This document shows positions 1 through 16,328 of a stretch of DNA of 64,000 bases, in pieces. Under the pieces are notes generated by a model. That model was not told the DNA's origin. It made no database searches and saw only the letters and a list, made by a program, of their open reading frames with translations. This stretch comes from Halisarca cf. caerulea (Eukaryota; Porifera; Demospongiae; Chondrillida; Halisarcidae): positions 1 to 64,000 of the forward strand of contig CAUJGJ010000277.1 of assembly GCA_963170055.1 (NCBI GenBank). Direction: 5' to 3'. Positions within the stretch are counted from its first letter, which is position 1, and every line of letters starts with the position of its first letter. Both the position numbers and the translations under genes were made by a program.

Positions 1-3000
1 TTGGCACTAGCACCACGCGCATTCACAATTGACACACATGAAGTTTCTGAAGAACTGTGGGCGTATTTGTGTAGTGTTGGATATGCTGGTGCTAATAGCA
101 ATATTTGGCACTAGCACCACGCACATTCACAGTGGACACACATGAAGTTTATGAAGTGCTGTGGGCGTATGTGTGTAGTGTTGGATATGCTGGTGCTAAT
201 ACCAATATTTGGTAATAGCACCACGCGCATTCACAATTGACACACATGAAGTTTCTGAAGTGCTGTGAGCGTATTTGTGTAGTGTTGGATATGCTGGTGC
301 TAATACCAATATTTGGTAATAGCACCACGCACATTCCTAATAGACACACATGAAATTTCATAAGTACTGTGGGCGTATTTGTGTAGTGTTGGATATGCTG
401 GTGCTAATACCAATATTTGGCACTACCACCACGCACATTCCCAGTGGACACACATGAAGTTTCTGAAGTGCTGTGAGCGTATTTGTGTAGTGTTGGATAT
501 ACTGGTGCTAATACCAATATTTGGCACCAGCACCACACACATTCCCAGTGGACACACATGAAGTTTCCGAAGTTCTGTGGGTGTATTTGTGTAGTGTTGG
601 ATATGCTGGTGCTAATACCAATATTTGGCACTAGCACCACACACATTCACAATTGACACACATGAAGTTTCTGAAGATCTGTGAGCGTATTTGTGTAGTG
701 TTGGATATGCTGGTGCTAATACCATTATTTGGCACTAGCACCACGCACATTCCTAGTAGACACACATGAAATTTCATAAGTACTGTGGGAGTATTTGTGT
801 AGTGTTGGATATACTGGTGCTAATACCAATATTTGGCACCAGCACCACACACATTCCCAGTGGACACACATGAAGTTTCCGAAGTTCTGTGGGTGTATTT
901 GTGTAGTGTTGGATATGCTGGTGCTAATACCAATATTTGGCACTAGCACCACACACATTCACAATTGACACACATGAAGTTTCTGAAGATCTGTGAGCGT
1001 ATTTGTGTAGTGTTGAAAATGCTGGTGCTAATACCATTATTTGGTACTAACACCACGCACATTCCCAGTGGACACACATGACCTTTCTGAAGTGCTGTGA
1101 GCGTATTTGTGTAGTGTTGGATATGCTGGTGCTAATACCAATATTTGGTAATAGCACCACGCACATTCCCAATTGACACACATGAAGTTTCTGAAGTGCT
1201 GTGAGCGTATTTGTGTAGTGTTGGATATGCTGGTGCTAATACCAAAATTTGGCACTAGCACCACGCACAGTCCCAATTGACACACATGGAGTTTCTAAAG
1301 ATCTGTAAGCGTATTTGTGTAGAGTTGGATTTCTTCGTGCTAATACCAATATTTGACATTAGCACCACGCACATTCCCAGTGGGCACAGATAAAGTTTCT
1401 GAAGTGCTGTGGGCGCATTTGTGTAGTGTTGGATATGCTGGTGCTAATACCAATATTTGGCACTAGCACCACGCGCATTCACAATTGACACACATGAAGT
1501 TTCTGAAGAACTGTGGGCGTATTTGTGTAGTGTTGGATATGCTGGTGCTAATAGCAATATTTGGCACTAGCACCACGCACATTCACAGTGGACACACATG
1601 AAGTTTATGAAGTGCTGTGGGCGTATGTGTGTAGTGTTGGATATGCTGGTGCTAATACCAATATTTGGTAATAGCACCACGCACATTCCTAATAGACACA
1701 CATGAAATTTCATAAGTACTGTGGGCGTATTTGTGTAGTGTTGGATATGCTGGTGCTAATACCAATATTTGGCACTAGCACCACACACATTCCCAGTGGA
1801 CACACATGAAGTTTCTGAAGTGCTGTGAGCCTATTTGTGTAGTGTTGGATATACTGGTGCTAATACCAATATTTGGCACTAGCACCACGCACATTCCAAA
1901 TGGACGCACATGAAGTTTCTGAAGTGCTGTGGGCGTACTTGTGTCGTGTTGGATATGCTGGTGCTAATAGCAATATTTGGCACTAGCACCACGCACATTC
2001 CCAGTGGACACACATGAAGTTTATGAAGTGCTGTGGGCGTATGTGTGTAGTGTTGGATATGCTGGTGCTAATACAAATGTTAGGCATTAGCACCACGCAC
2101 ATTTCCAGAGGACATACATGAACTTTCTGAAGATCTGTGAGCGTATTGGTGTAGTGTTGAATATGCTGGTGCTAATACCATTATTTGGTACTAACACCAC
2201 GCAAATTGCTAGTGGACACACATGAAGTTTCTAAAGTGCTGTGTGCGTATGTGTGTAGTGTTGGATATGCTGGTGCTAATACCAAAATTTGGCACTAGAA
2301 CCACGCACATTCCCAATTGACACACATGGAGTTTCTAAAGATCTGTAAGCGTATTTGTGTAGAGTTGGATTTCCTCGTGCTAATACCAATATTTGGCACT
2401 AGCACCACGCACATTCCTTATAGACACACATGAAATTTCATAAGTTCTGTGGGTGTATTTGTGCAGTGTTGGATATGCTCGTGCTAACACCAATAATTGG
2501 CACTAGCACCACGCGCATTCACAATTGACACACATGAAGTTTCTGAAGAACTGTGGGCGTATTTGTGTAGTGTTGGATATCCTGGTGCTAATAGCAATAT
2601 TTGGCACTAGCACCACGCATATTCCCAGTGGACACACATGAAGTTTATGAAGTGCTGTGGGCGTATGTGTGTAGTGTTGGATATGCTGGTGCTAATACCA
2701 ATATTTGGCACTAGCACCACGCACATTCCAAATGGACGCACATGACGTTTCTGAAGTGCTGTGGGCGTACTTGTGTCGTGTTGGATATGCTGGTGCTAAT
2801 AGCAATATTTGGCACTAGCACCACGCACATTCCCAGTGGACACACATGAAGTTTATGAAGTGCTGTGGGCGTATGTGTGTAGTGTTGGATATGCTGGTGC
2901 TAATACAAATGTTAGGCATTAGCACCACGCACATTTCCAGAGGACATACATGAACTTTCTGAAGATCTGTGAGCGTATTGGTGTAGTGTTGAATATGCTG

Positions 3001-3952
3001 GTGCTAATACCATTATTTGGTACTAACACCACGCACATTGCTAGTGGACACACATGAAGTTTCTAAAGTGCTGTGTGCGTATTTGTGTAGTGTTGGATAT
3101 ACTGGTGCTAATACCAAAATTTGGCACTAGAACCACGCACATTCCCAATTGACACACATGGAGTTTCTAAAGATCTGTAAGCGTATTTGTGTAGAGTTGG
3201 ATTTCCTCGTGCTAATACCAATATTTGGCACTAGCACCACGCACATTCCTTATAGACACACATGAAATTTCATAAGTTCTGTGGGTGTATTTGTGTAGTG
3301 TTGGATATGCTCGTGCTAACACCAATAATTGGCACTAGCACCACGCGCATTCACAATTGACACACATGAAGTTTCTGAAGAACTGTGGGCGTATTTGTGT
3401 AGTGTTGGATATGCTGGTGCTAATAGCAATATTTGGCACTAGCACCACGCACATTCACAGTGGACACACATGAAGTTTATGAAGTGCTGTGGGCGTATGT
3501 GTGTAGTGTTGGATATGCTGGTGCTAATACCAATATTTGGTAATAGCACCACGCACATTCCCAATTGACACACATGAAGTTTATGAAGTGCTGTGAGCGT
3601 ATTTGTGTAGTGTTGGATATGCTGGTGCTAATACCAATATTTGGTAATAGCACCACGCACATTCCTAGTTGACACACATGAAATTTCATAAGTACTGTGG
3701 GCGTATTTGTGTAGTGTTGGATATGCTGGTGCTAATACAAATGATAGGCATTAGCACCACGCACATTTCCAGAGGACATACATGAACTTTCTGAAGTGCT
3801 GTGAGCGTATTTGTGTAGTGTTGAATATGCTGGTGCTAATACCATTATTTGGTACTAACACCACGCACATTCCTAATGGACACACATGAAGTTACTGAAG
3901 TGCTGTGTGCGTATGTGTGTAGTGTTGGATATACTGGTGCTAATACCAATAT

Positions 3953-6240
3953 TTGGCACTAGCACCACGCGCATTCACAATTGACACACATGAAGTTTCT
4001 GAAGAACTGTGGGCGTATTTGTGTAGTGTTGGATATGCTGGTGCTAATAGCAATATTTGGCACTAGCACCACGCACATTCACAGTGGACACACATGAAGT
4101 TTATGAAGTGCTGTGGGCGTATGTGTGTAGTGTTGGATATGCTGGTGCTAATACCAATATTTGGTAATAGCACCACGCACATTCCCAATTGACACACATG
4201 AAGTTTCTGAAGTGCTGTGAGCGTATTTGTGTAGTGTTGGATATGCTGGTGCTAATACCAATATTTGGTAATAGCACCACGCACATTCCTAATAGACACA
4301 CATGAAATTTCATAAGTACTGTGGGCGTATTTGTGTAGTGTTGGATATGCTGGTGCTAATACCAATATTTGGCACTAGCACCACGCACATTCCCAGTGGA
4401 CACACATGAAGTTTCTGAAGTGCTGTGAGCGTATTTGTGTAGTGTTGGATATACTGGTGCTAATACCAATATTTGGCACTAGCACCACGCACATTCCAAA
4501 TGGACGCACATGAAGTTTCTGAAGTGCTGTGGGCGTACTTGTGTCGTGTTGGATATGCTGGTGCTAATAGCAATATTTGGCACTAGCACCACGCACATTC
4601 CCAGTGGACACACATGAAGTTTATGAAGTGCTGTGGGCGTATGTGTGTAGTGTTGGATATGCTGGTGCTAATACAAATGTTAGGCATTAGCACCACGCAC
4701 ATTTCCAGAGGACATACATGAACTTTCTGAAGATCTGTGAGCGTATTGGTGTAGTGTTGAATATGCTGGTGCTAATACCATTATTTGGTACTAACACCAC
4801 GCACATTGCTAGTGGACACACATGAAGTTTCTAAAGTGCTGTGTGCGTATGTGTCTAGTGTTGGATATACTGGTGCTAATACCAAAATTTGGCACTAGAA
4901 CCACGCACATTCCCAATTGACACACATGGAGTTTCTAAAGATCTGTAAGCGTATTTGTGTAGAGTTGGATTTCCTCGTGCTAATACCAATATTTGGCACT
5001 AGCACCACGCACATTCCTTATAGACACACATGAAATTTCATAAGTTCTGTGGGTGTATTTGTGTAGTGTTGGATATGCTCGTGCTAACACCAATAATTGG
5101 CACTAGCACCACGCGCATTCACAATTGACACACATGAAGTTTCTGAAGAACTGTGGGCGTATTTGTGTAGTGTTGGATATGCTGGTGCTAATAGAAATAT
5201 TTGGCACTAGCACCACGCACATTCACAGTGGACACACATGAAGTTTATGAAGTGCTGTGGGCGTATGTGTGTAGTGTTGGATATGCTGGTGCTAATACCA
5301 ATATTTGGTAATAGCACCACGCACATTCCCAATTGACACACATGAAGTTTCTGAAGTGCTGTGAGCGTATTTGTGTAGTGTTGGATATGCTGGTGCTAAT
5401 ACCAATATTTGGTAATAGCACCACGCACATTCCTAATAGACACACATGAAATTTCATAAGTACTGTGGGCGTATTTGTGTAGTGTTGGATATGCTGGTGC
5501 TAATACCAATATTTGGCACTAGCACCACGCACATTCCCAGTGGACACACATGAAGTTTCTGAAGTGCTGTGAGCGTATTTGTGTAGTGTTGGATATACTG
5601 GTGCTAATACCAATATTTGGCACTAGCACCACGCACATTCCAAATGGACGCACATGACGTTTCTGAAGTGCTGTGGGCGTACTTGTGTCGTGTTGGATAT
5701 GCTGGTGCTAATAGCAATATTTGGCACTAGCACCACGCACATTCCCAGTGGACACACATGAAGTTTATGAAGTGCTGTGGGCGTATGTGTGTAGTGTTGG
5801 ATATGCTGGTGCTAATACAAATGTTAGGCATTAGCACCACGCACATTTCCAGAGGACATACATGAACTTTCTGAAGATCTGTGAGCGTATTGGTGTAGTG
5901 TTGAATATGCTGGTGCTATTACCATTATTTGGTACTAACACCACGCACATTGCTAGTGGACACACATGAAGTTTCTAAAGTGCTGTGTGCGTATTTGTGT
6001 AGTGTTGGATATACTGGTGCTAATACCAAAATTTGGCACTAGAACCACGCACATTCCCAATTGACACACATGGAGTTTCTAAAGATCTGTAAGCGTATTT
6101 GTGTAGAGTTGGATTTCCTCGTGCTAATACCAATATTTGGCACTAGCACCACGCACATTCCTTATAGACACACATGAAATTTCATAAGTTCTGTGGGTGT
6201 ATTTGTGTAGTGTTGGATATGCTCGTGCTAACACCAATAA
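3953..6240. repeat. Two consecutive full 11-mer units of the domain A higher-order repeat
   Basis: 3953-5096 and 5097-6240 are two complete 1,144-bp units in a row, each running through the same eleven monomer types. Corresponding monomers differ by only a few substitutions. One example is ATAGCAAT versus ATAGAAAT in the first monomer. Another is the sixth monomer, GCACATGAAG in the first unit and GCACATGACG in the second. Monomers within one unit differ at many sites. High identity between units with divergence inside a unit is the defining sign of a higher-order repeat. These two units are a good reference for naming the monomer types. Confidence 0.9.
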
Positions 6241-9200
6241 TTGGCACTAGCACCACGCGCATTCACAATTGACACACATGAAGTTTCTGAAGAACTGTGG
6301 GCGTATTTGTGTAGTGTTGGATATGCTGGTGCTAATAGCAATATTTGGCACTAGCACCACGCACATTCACAGTGGACACACATGAAGTTTATGAAGTGCT
6401 GTGGGCGTATGTGTGTAGTGTTGGATATGCTGGTGCTAATACCAATATTTGGTAATAGCACCACGCACATTCCCAATTGACACACATGAAGTTTCTGAAG
6501 TGCTGTGAGCGTATTTGTGTAGTGTTGGATATGCTGGTGCTAATACCAATATTTGGTAATAGCACCACGCACATTCCTAATAGACACACATGAAATTTCA
6601 TAAGTACTGTGGGCGTATTTGTGTAGTGTTGGATATGCTGGTGCTAATACCAATATTTGGCACTAGCACCACGCACATTCCCAGTGGACACACATGAAGT
6701 TTCTGAAGTGCTGTGAGCGTATTTGTGTAGTGTTGGATATACTGGTGCTAATACCAATATTTGGCACTAGCACCACGCACATTCCAAATGGACGCACATG
6801 AAGTTTCTGAAGTGCTGTGGGCGTACTTGTGTCGTGTTGGATATGCTGGTGCTAATACAAATGTTAGGCATTAGCACCACGCACATTTCCAGAGGACATA
6901 CATGAACTTTCTGAAGATCTGTGAGCGTATTGGTGTAGTGTTGAATATGCTGGTGCTAATACCATTATTTGGTACTAACACCACGCACATTGCTAGTGGA
7001 CACACATGAAGTTTCTAAAGTGCTGTGTGCGTATGTGTGTAGTGTTGGATATACTGGTGCTAATACCAAAATTTGGCACTAGAACCACGCACATTCCCAA
7101 TTGACACACATGGAGTTTCTAAAGATCTGTAAGCGTATTTGTGTAGAGTTGGATTTCCTCGTGCTAATACCAATATTTGGCACTAGCACCACGCACATTC
7201 CTTATAGACACACATGAAATTTCATAAGTTCTGTGGGTGTATTTGTGCAGTGTTGGATATGCTCGTGCTAACACCAATAATTGGCACTAGCACCACGCGC
7301 ATTCACAATTGACACACATGAAGTTTCTGAAGAACTGTGGGCGTATTTGTGTAGTGTTGGATATGCTGGTGCTAATAGCAATATTTGGCACTAGCACCAC
7401 GCACATTCACAGTGGACACACATGAAGTTTATGAAGTGCTGTGGGCGTATGTGTGTAGTGTTGGATATGCTGGTGCTAATACCAATATTTGGCACTAGCA
7501 CCACGCACATTCACAGTGGACACACATGAAGTTTATGAAGTGCTGTGGGCGTATGTGTGTAGTGTTGGATATGCTGCTGCTAATACCAATATTTGGTAAT
7601 AGCACCACGCACATTCCCAATTGACACACATGAAGTTTCTGAAGAACTGTGGGCGTATTTGTGTAGTGTTGGATATGCTGGTGCTAATAGCAATATTTGG
7701 CACTAGCACCACGCACATTCACAGTGGACACACATGAAGTTTATGAAGTGCTGTGGGCGTATGTGTGTAGTGTTGGATATGCTGGTGCTAATACCAATAT
7801 TTGGTAATAGCACCACGCACATTCCCAATTGACACACATGAAGTTTATGAAGTGCTGTGAGCGTATTTGTGTAGTGTTGGATATGCTGGTGCTAATACCA
7901 ATATTTGGTAATAGCACCACGCACATTCCTAGTTGACACACATGAAATTTCATAAGTACTGTGGGCGTATTTGTGTAGTGTTGGATATGCTGGTGCTAAT
8001 ACAAATGATAGGCATTAGCACCACGCACATTTCCAGAGGACATACATGAACTTTCTGAAGTGCTGTGAGCGTATTTGTGTAGTGTTGAATATGCTGGTGC
8101 TAATACCATTATTTGGTACTAACACCACGCACATTCCTAATGGACACACATGAAGTTACTGAAGTGCTGTGTGCGTATGTGTGTAGTGTTGGATATACTG
8201 GTGCTAATACCAATATTTGGCACTAGCACCACGCGCATTCACAATTGACACACATGAAGTTTCTGAAGAACTGTGGGCGTATTTGTGTAGTGTTGGATAT
8301 GCTGGTGCTAATAGCAATATTTGGCACTAGCACCACGCACATTCACAGTGGACACACATGAAGTTTATGAAGTGCTGTGGGCGTATGTGTGTAGTGTTGG
8401 ATATGCTGGTGCTAATACCAATATTTGGTAATAGCACCACGCACATTCCCAATTGACACACATGAAGTTTCTGAAGTGCTGTGAGCGTATTTGTGTAGTG
8501 TTGGATATGCTGGTGCTAATACCAATATTTGGTAATAGCACCACGCACATTCCTAATAGACACACATGAAATTTCATAAGTACTGTGGGCGTATTTGTGT
8601 AGTGTTGGATATGCTGGTGCTAATACCAATATTTGGTAATAGCACCACGCACATTCCTAATAGACACACATGAAATTTCATAAGTACTGTGGGCGTATTT
8701 GTGTAGTGTTGGATATGCTGGTGCTAATACCAATATTTGGCACTAGCACCACGCACATTCCCAGTGGACACACATGAAGTTTCTGAAGTGCTGTGAGCGT
8801 ATTTGTGTAGTGTTGGATATACTGGTGCTAATACCAATATTTGGCACTAGCACCACGCACATTCCAAATGGACGCACATGAAGTTTCTGAAGTGCTGTGG
8901 GCGTACTTGTGTCGTGTTGGATATGCTGGTGCTAATACAAATGTTAGGCATTAGCACCACGCACATTTCCAGAGGACATACATGAACTTTCTGAAGATCT
9001 GTGAGCGTATTGGTGTAGTGTTGAATATGCTGGTGCTAATACCATTATTTGGTACTAACACCACGCACATTGCTAGTGGACACACATGAAGTTTCTAAAG
9101 TGCTGTGTGCGTATGTGTGTAGTGTTGGATATACTGGTGCTAATACCAAAATTTGGCACTAGAACCACGCACATTCCCAATTGACACACATGGAGTTTCT

Positions 9201-12200
9201 AAAGATCTGTAAGCGTATTTGTGTAGAGTTGGATTTCCTCGTGCTAATACCAATATTTGGCACTAGCACCACGCACATTCCTTATAGACACACATGAAAT
9301 TTCATAAGTTCTGTGGGTGTATTTGTGCAGTGTTGGATATGCTCGTGCTAACACCAATAATTGGCACTAGCACCACGCGCATTCACAATTGACACACATG
9401 AAGTTTCTGAAGAACTGTGGGCGTATTTGTGTAGTGTTGGATATGCTGGTGCTAATAGCAATATTTGGCACTAGCACCACGCACATTCACAGTGGACACA
9501 CATGAAGTTTATGAAGTGCTGTGGGCGTATGTGTGTAGTGTTGGATATGCTGGTGCTAATACCAATATTTGGCACTAGCACCACGCACATTCACAGTGGA
9601 CACACATGAAGTTTATGAAGTGCTGTGGGCGTATGTGTGTAGTGTTGGATATGCTGCTGCTAATACCAATATTTGGTAATAGCACCACGCACATTCCCAA
9701 TTGACACACATGAAGTTTCTGAAGAACTGTGGGCGTATTTGTGTAGTGTTGGATATGCTGGTGCTAATAGCAATATTTGGCACTAGCACCACGCACATTC
9801 ACAGTGGACACACATGAAGTTTATGAAGTGCTGTGGGCGTATGTGTGTAGTGTTGGATATGCTGGTGCTAATACCAATATTTGGTAATAGCACCACGCAC
9901 ATTCCCAATTGACACACATGAAGTTTATGAAGTGCTGTGAGCGTATTTGTGTAGTGTTGGATATGCTGGTGCTAATACCAATATTTGGTAATAGCACCAC
10001 GCACATTCCTAGTTGACACACATGAAATTTCATAAGTACTGTGGGCGTATTTGTGTAGTGTTGGATATGCTGGTGCTAATACAAATGATAGGCATTAGCA
10101 CCACGCACATTTCCAGAGGACATACATGAACTTTCTGAAGTGCTGTGAGCGTATTTGTGTAGTGTTGAATATGCTGGTGCTAATACCATTATTTGGTACT
10201 AACACCACGCACATTCCTAATGGACACACATGAAGTTACTGAAGTGCTGTGTGCGTATGTGTGTAGTGTTGGATATACTGGTGCTAATACCAATATTTGG
10301 CACTAGCACCACGCGCATTCACAATTGACACACATGAAGTTTCTGAAGAACTGTGGGCGTATTTGTGTAGTGTTGGATATGCTGGTGCTAATAGCAATAT
10401 TTGGCACTAGCACCACGCACATTCACAGTGGACACACATGAAGTTTATGAAGTGCTGTGGGCGTATGTGTGTAGTGTTGGATATGCTGGTGCTAATACCA
10501 ATATTTGGTAATAGCACCACGCACATTCCCAATTGACACACATGAAGTTTCTGAAGTGCTGTGAGCGTATTTGTGTAGTGTTGGATATGCTGGTGCTAAT
10601 ACCAATATTTGGTAATAGCACCACGCACATTCCTAATAGACACACATGAAATTTCATAAGTACTGTGGGCGTATTTGTGTAGTGTTGGATATGCTGGTGC
10701 TAATACCAATATTTGGCACTAGCACCACGCACATTCCCAGTGGACACACATGAAGTTTCTGAAGTGCTGTGAGCGTATTTGTGTAGTGTTGGATATACTG
10801 GTGCTAATACCAATATTTGGCACTAGCACCACGCACATTCCAAATGGACGCACATGAAGTTTCTGAAGTGCTGTGGGCGTACTTGTGTCGTGTTGGATAT
10901 GCTGGTGCTAATACAAATGTTAGGCATTAGCACCACGCACATTTCCAGAGGACATACATGAACTTTCTGAAGATCTGTGAGCGTATTGGTGTAGTGTTGA
11001 ATATGCTGGTGCTAATACCATTATTTGGTACTAACACCACGCACATTGCTAGTGGACACACATGAAGTTTCTAAAGTGCTGTGTGCGTATGTGTGTAGTG
11101 TTGGATATACTGGTGCTAATACCAAAATTTGGCACTAGAACCACGCACATTCCCAATTGACACACATGGAGTTTCTAAAGATCTGTAAGCGTATTTGTGT
11201 AGAGTTGGATTTCCTCGTGCTAATACCAATATTTGGCACTAGCACCACGCACATTCCTTATAGACACACATGAAATTTCATAAGTTCTGTGGGTGTATTT
11301 GTGCAGTGTTGGATATGCTCGTGCTAACACCAATAATTGGCACTAGCACCACGCGCATTCACAATTGACACACATGAAGTTTCTGAAGAACTGTGGGCGT
11401 ATTTGTGTAGTGTTGGATATGCTGGTGCTAATAGCAATATTTGGCACTAGCACCACGCACATTCACAGTGGACACACATGAAGTTTATGAAGTGCTGTGG
11501 GCGTATGTGTGTAGTGTTGGATATGCTGGTGCTAATACCAATATTTGGCACTAGCACCACGCACATTCACAGTGGACACACATGAAGTTTATGAAGTGCT
11601 GTGGGCGTATGTGTGTAGTGTTGGATATGCTGCTGCTAATACCAATATTTGGTAATAGCACCACGCACATTCCCAATTGACACACATGAAGTTTCTGAAG
11701 ATCTGTGAGCGTATTTGTGTAGTGTTGGATATGCTGGTGCTAATACCAATATTTGGTAATAGCACCACGCACATTCCTAATAGACACACATGAAATTTCA
11801 TAAGTACTGTGGGCGTATTTGTGTAGTGTTGGATATGCTGGTGCTAATACCAATATTTGGCACTAGCACCACGCACATTCCCAGTGGACACACATGAAGT
11901 TTCTGAAGTGCTGTGAGCGTATTTGTGTCGTGTTGGATATGCTGGTGCTAATAGCAATATTTGGCACTAGCACCACGCACATTCCTTATAGACACACATG
12001 AAATTTCATAAGTTCTGTCGGTGTATTTGTGCAGTGTTGGATATGCTCGTGCTAACACCAATAATTGGCACTAGCACCACGCGCATTCACAATTGACACA
12101 CATGAAGTTTCTGAAGAACTGTGGGCGTATTTGTGTAGTGTTGGATATGCTGGTGCTAATAGCAATATTTGGCACTAGCACCACGCACATTCACAGTGGA

Positions 12201-15200
12201 CACACATGAAGTTTATGAAGTGCTGTGGGCGTATGTGTGTAGTGTTGGATATGCTGGTGCTAATACCAATATTTGGCACTAGCACCACGCACATTCACAG
12301 TGGACACACATGAAGTTTATGAAGTGCTGTGGGCGTATGTGTGTAGTGTTGGATATGCTGCTGCTAATACCAATATTTGGTAATAGCACCACGCACATTC
12401 CCAATTGACACACATGAAGTTTCTGAAGATCTGTGAGCGTATTTGTGTAGTGTTGGATATGCTGGTGCTAATACCAATATTAGGTAATAGCACCACGCAC
12501 ATTCCTAATAGACACACATGAAATTTCATAAGTACTGTGGGCGTATTTGTGTAGTGTTGGATATGCTGGTGCTAATACCAATATTTGGCACTAGCACCAC
12601 GCACATTCCCAGTGGACACACATGAAGTTTCTGAAGTGCTGTGAGCGTATTTGTGTCGTGTTGGATATGCTGGTGCTAATAGCAATATTTGGCACTAGCA
12701 CCACGCACATTCCCAGAGGACACACATGAAGTTTATGAAGTGCTGTGGGCGTATGTGTGTAGTGTTGGATATGCTGGTGCTAATACAAATGTTAGGCATT
12801 AGCACCACGCACATTTCCAGAGGACATACATGAACTTTCTGAAGATCTGTGAGCGTATTGGTGTAGTGTTGAATATGCTGGTGCTAATACCATTATTTGG
12901 TACTAACACCACGCACATTGCTAGTGGACACACATGAAGTTTCTAAAGTGCTGTGTGCGTATGTGTGTAGTGTTGGATATACTGGTGCTAATACCAAAAT
13001 TTGGCACTAGAACCACGCACATTCCCAATTGACACACATGGAGTTTCTAAAGATCTGTAAGCGTATTTGTGTAGAGTTGGATTTCCTCGTGCTAATACCA
13101 ATATTTGACATTAGCACCACGCACATTCCCAGTGGGCACAGATAAAGTTTCTGAAGTGCTGTGGGCGCATTTGTGTAGTGTTGGATATGCTGGTGCTAAT
13201 ACCAATATTTGGCACTAGCACCACGCGCATTCACAATTGACACACATGAAGTTTCTGAAGAACTGTGGGCGTATTTGTGTAGTGTTGGATATGCTGGTGC
13301 TAATAGAAATATTTGGCACTAGCACCACGCACATTCACAGTGGACACACATGAAGTTTATGAAGTGCTGTGGGCGTATGTGTGTAGTGTTGGATATGCTG
13401 GTGCTAATACCAATATTTGGTAATAGCACCACGCACATTCCCAATTGACACACATGAAGTTTCTGAAGATCTGTGAGCGTATTTGTGTAGTGTTGGATAT
13501 GCTGGTGCTAATACCAATATTTGGTAATAGCACCACGCACATTCCTAATAGACACACATGAAATTTCATAAGTACTGTGGGCGTATTTGTGTAGTGTTGG
13601 ATATGCTGGTGCTAATACCAATATTTGGCACTAGCACCACGCACATTCCCAGTGGACACACATGAAGTTTCTGAAGTGCTGTGAGCGTATTTGTGTAGTG
13701 TTGGATATACTGGTGCTAATACCAATATTTGGCACTAGCACCACGCACATTCCAAATGGACGCACATGAAGTTTCTGAAGTGCTGTGAGCGTACTTGTGT
13801 CGTGTTGGATATGCTGGTGCTAATAGCAATATTTGGCACTAGCACCACGCACATTCCCAGTGGACACACATGAAGTTTATGAAGTGCTGTGGGCGTATGT
13901 GTGTAGTGTTGGATATGCTGGTGCTAATACAAATGTTAGGCATTAGCACCACGCACATTTCCAGAGGACATACATGAACTTTCTGAAGATCTGTGAGCGT
14001 ATTGGTGTAGTGTTGAATATGCTGGTGCTAATACCATTATTTGGTACTAACACCACGCACATTGCTAGTGGACACACATGAAGTTTCTAAAGTGCTGTGT
14101 GCGTATGTGTGTAGTGTTGGATATACTGGTGCTAATACCAAAATTTGGCACTAGAACCACGCACATTCCCAATTGACACACATGGAGTTTCTAAAGATCT
14201 GTAAGCGTATTTGTGTAGAGTTGGATTTCCTCGTGCTAATACCAATATTTGGCACTAGCACCACGCACATTCCTTATAGACACACATGAAATTTCATAAG
14301 TTCTGTGGGTGTATTTGTGTAGTGTTGGATATGCTCGTGCTAACACCAATAATTGGCACTAGCACCACGCGCATTCACAATTGACACACATGAAGTTACT
14401 GAAGAACTGTGGGCGTATTTGTGTAGTGTTGGATATGCTGGTGCTAATAGAAATATTTGGCACTAGCACCACGCACATTCACAGTGGACACACATGAAGT
14501 TTATGAAGTGCTGTGGGCGTATGTGTGTAGTGTTGGATATGCTGGTGCTAATACCAATATTTGGTAATAGCACCACGCACATTCCCAATTGACACACATG
14601 AAGTTTCTGAAGATCTGTGAGCGTATTTGTGTAGTGTTGGATATGCTGGTGCTAATACCAATATTTGGTAATAGCACCACGCACATTCCTAATAGACACA
14701 CATGAAATTTCATAAGTACTGTGGGCGTATTTGTGTAGTGTTGGATATGCTGGTGCTAATACCAATATTTGGCACTAGCACCACGCACATTCCCAGTGGA
14801 CACACATGAAGTTTCTGAAGTGCTGTGAGCGTATTTGTGTAGTGTTGGATATACTGGTGCTAATACCAATATTTGGCACTAGCACCACGCACATTCCAAA
14901 TGGACGCACATGAAGTTTCTGCAGTGCTGTGAGCGTACTTGTGTCGTGTTGGATATGCTGGTGCTAATAGCAATATTTGGCACTAGCACCACGCACATTC
15001 CCAGTGGACACACATGAAGTTTATGAAGTGCTGTGGGCGTATGTGTGTAGTGTTGGATATGCTGGTGCTAATACAAATGTTAGGCATTAGCACCACGCAC
15101 ATTTCCAGAGGACATACATGAACTTTCTGAAGATCTGTGAGCGTATTGGTGTAGTGTTGAATATGCTGGTGCTAATACCATTATTTGGTACTAACACCAC

Positions 15201-15392
15201 GCACATTGCTAGTGGACACACATGAAGTTTCTAAAGTGCTGTGTGCGTATGTGTGTAGTGTTGGATATACTGGTGCTAATACCAAAATTTGGCACAAGAA
15301 CCACGCACATTCCCAATTGACACACATGGAGTTTCTAAAGATCTGTAAGCGTATTTGTGTAGAGTTGGATTTCCTCGTGCTAATACCAATAA

Positions 15393-16328
15393 TTGGCACT
15401 AGCACCACGCGCATTCACAATTGACACACATGAAGTTTCTGAAGAACTGTGGGCGTATTTGTGTAGTGTTGGATATGCTGGTGCTAATAGCAATATTTGG
15501 CACTAGCACCACGCACATTCACAGTGGACACACATGAAGTTTATGAAGTGCTGTGGGCGTATGTGTGTAGTGTTGGATATGCTGGTGCTAATACCAAAAT
15601 TTGGCACAAGAACCACGCACATTCCCAATTGACACACATGGAGTTTCTAAAGATCTGTAAGCGTATTTGTGTAGAGTTGGATTTCCTCGTGCTAATACCA
15701 ATAATTGGCACTAGCACCACGCGCATTCACAATTGACACACATGAAGTTTCTGAAGAACTGTGGGCGTATTTGTGTAGTGTTGGATATGCTGGTGCTAAT
15801 AGCAATATTTGGCACTAGCACCACGCACATTCACAGTGGACACACATGAAGTTTATGAAGTGCTGTGGGCGTATGTGTGTAGTGTTGGATATGCTGGTGC
15901 TAATACCAAAATTTGGCACAAGAACCACGCACATTCCCAATTGACACACATGGAGTTTCTAAAGATCTGTAAGCGTATTTGTGTAGAGTTGGATTTCCTC
16001 GTGCTAATACCAATAATTGGCACTAGCACCACGCGCATTCACAATTGACACACATGAAGTTTCTGAAGAACTGTGGGCGTATTTGTGTAGTGTTGGATAT
16101 GCTGGTGCTAATAGCAATATTTGGCACTAGCACCACGCACATTCACAGTGGACACACATGAAGTTTATGAAGTGCTGTGGGCGTATGTGTGTAGTGTTGG
16201 ATATGCTGGTGCTAATACCAAAATTTGGCACAAGAACCACGCACATTCCCAATTGACACACATGGAGTTTCTAAAGATCTGTAAGCGTATTTGTGTAGAG
16301 TTGGATTTCCTCGTGCTAATACCAATAA
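15393..16328. repeat. Three tandem copies of a 312-bp trimer
   Basis: 15393-15704, 15705-16016 and 16017-16328 are three 312-bp copies that I read as the same sequence. Each consists of the first monomer type (GAAGAACTG), the second (TTTATGAAG) and a form of the tenth (GGCACAAGAACC with GAGTTGGATTTCC). The start of a fourth copy at 16329 goes back into the normal 11-mer order. A preceding tenth-type monomer at 15289 carries the same GGCACAAGAACC variant. The trimer therefore arose by an eight-monomer deletion that joined type 2 to type 10, followed by local amplification. The near-identity suggests it is recent, or that it is an assembly artefact. Confidence 0.92.
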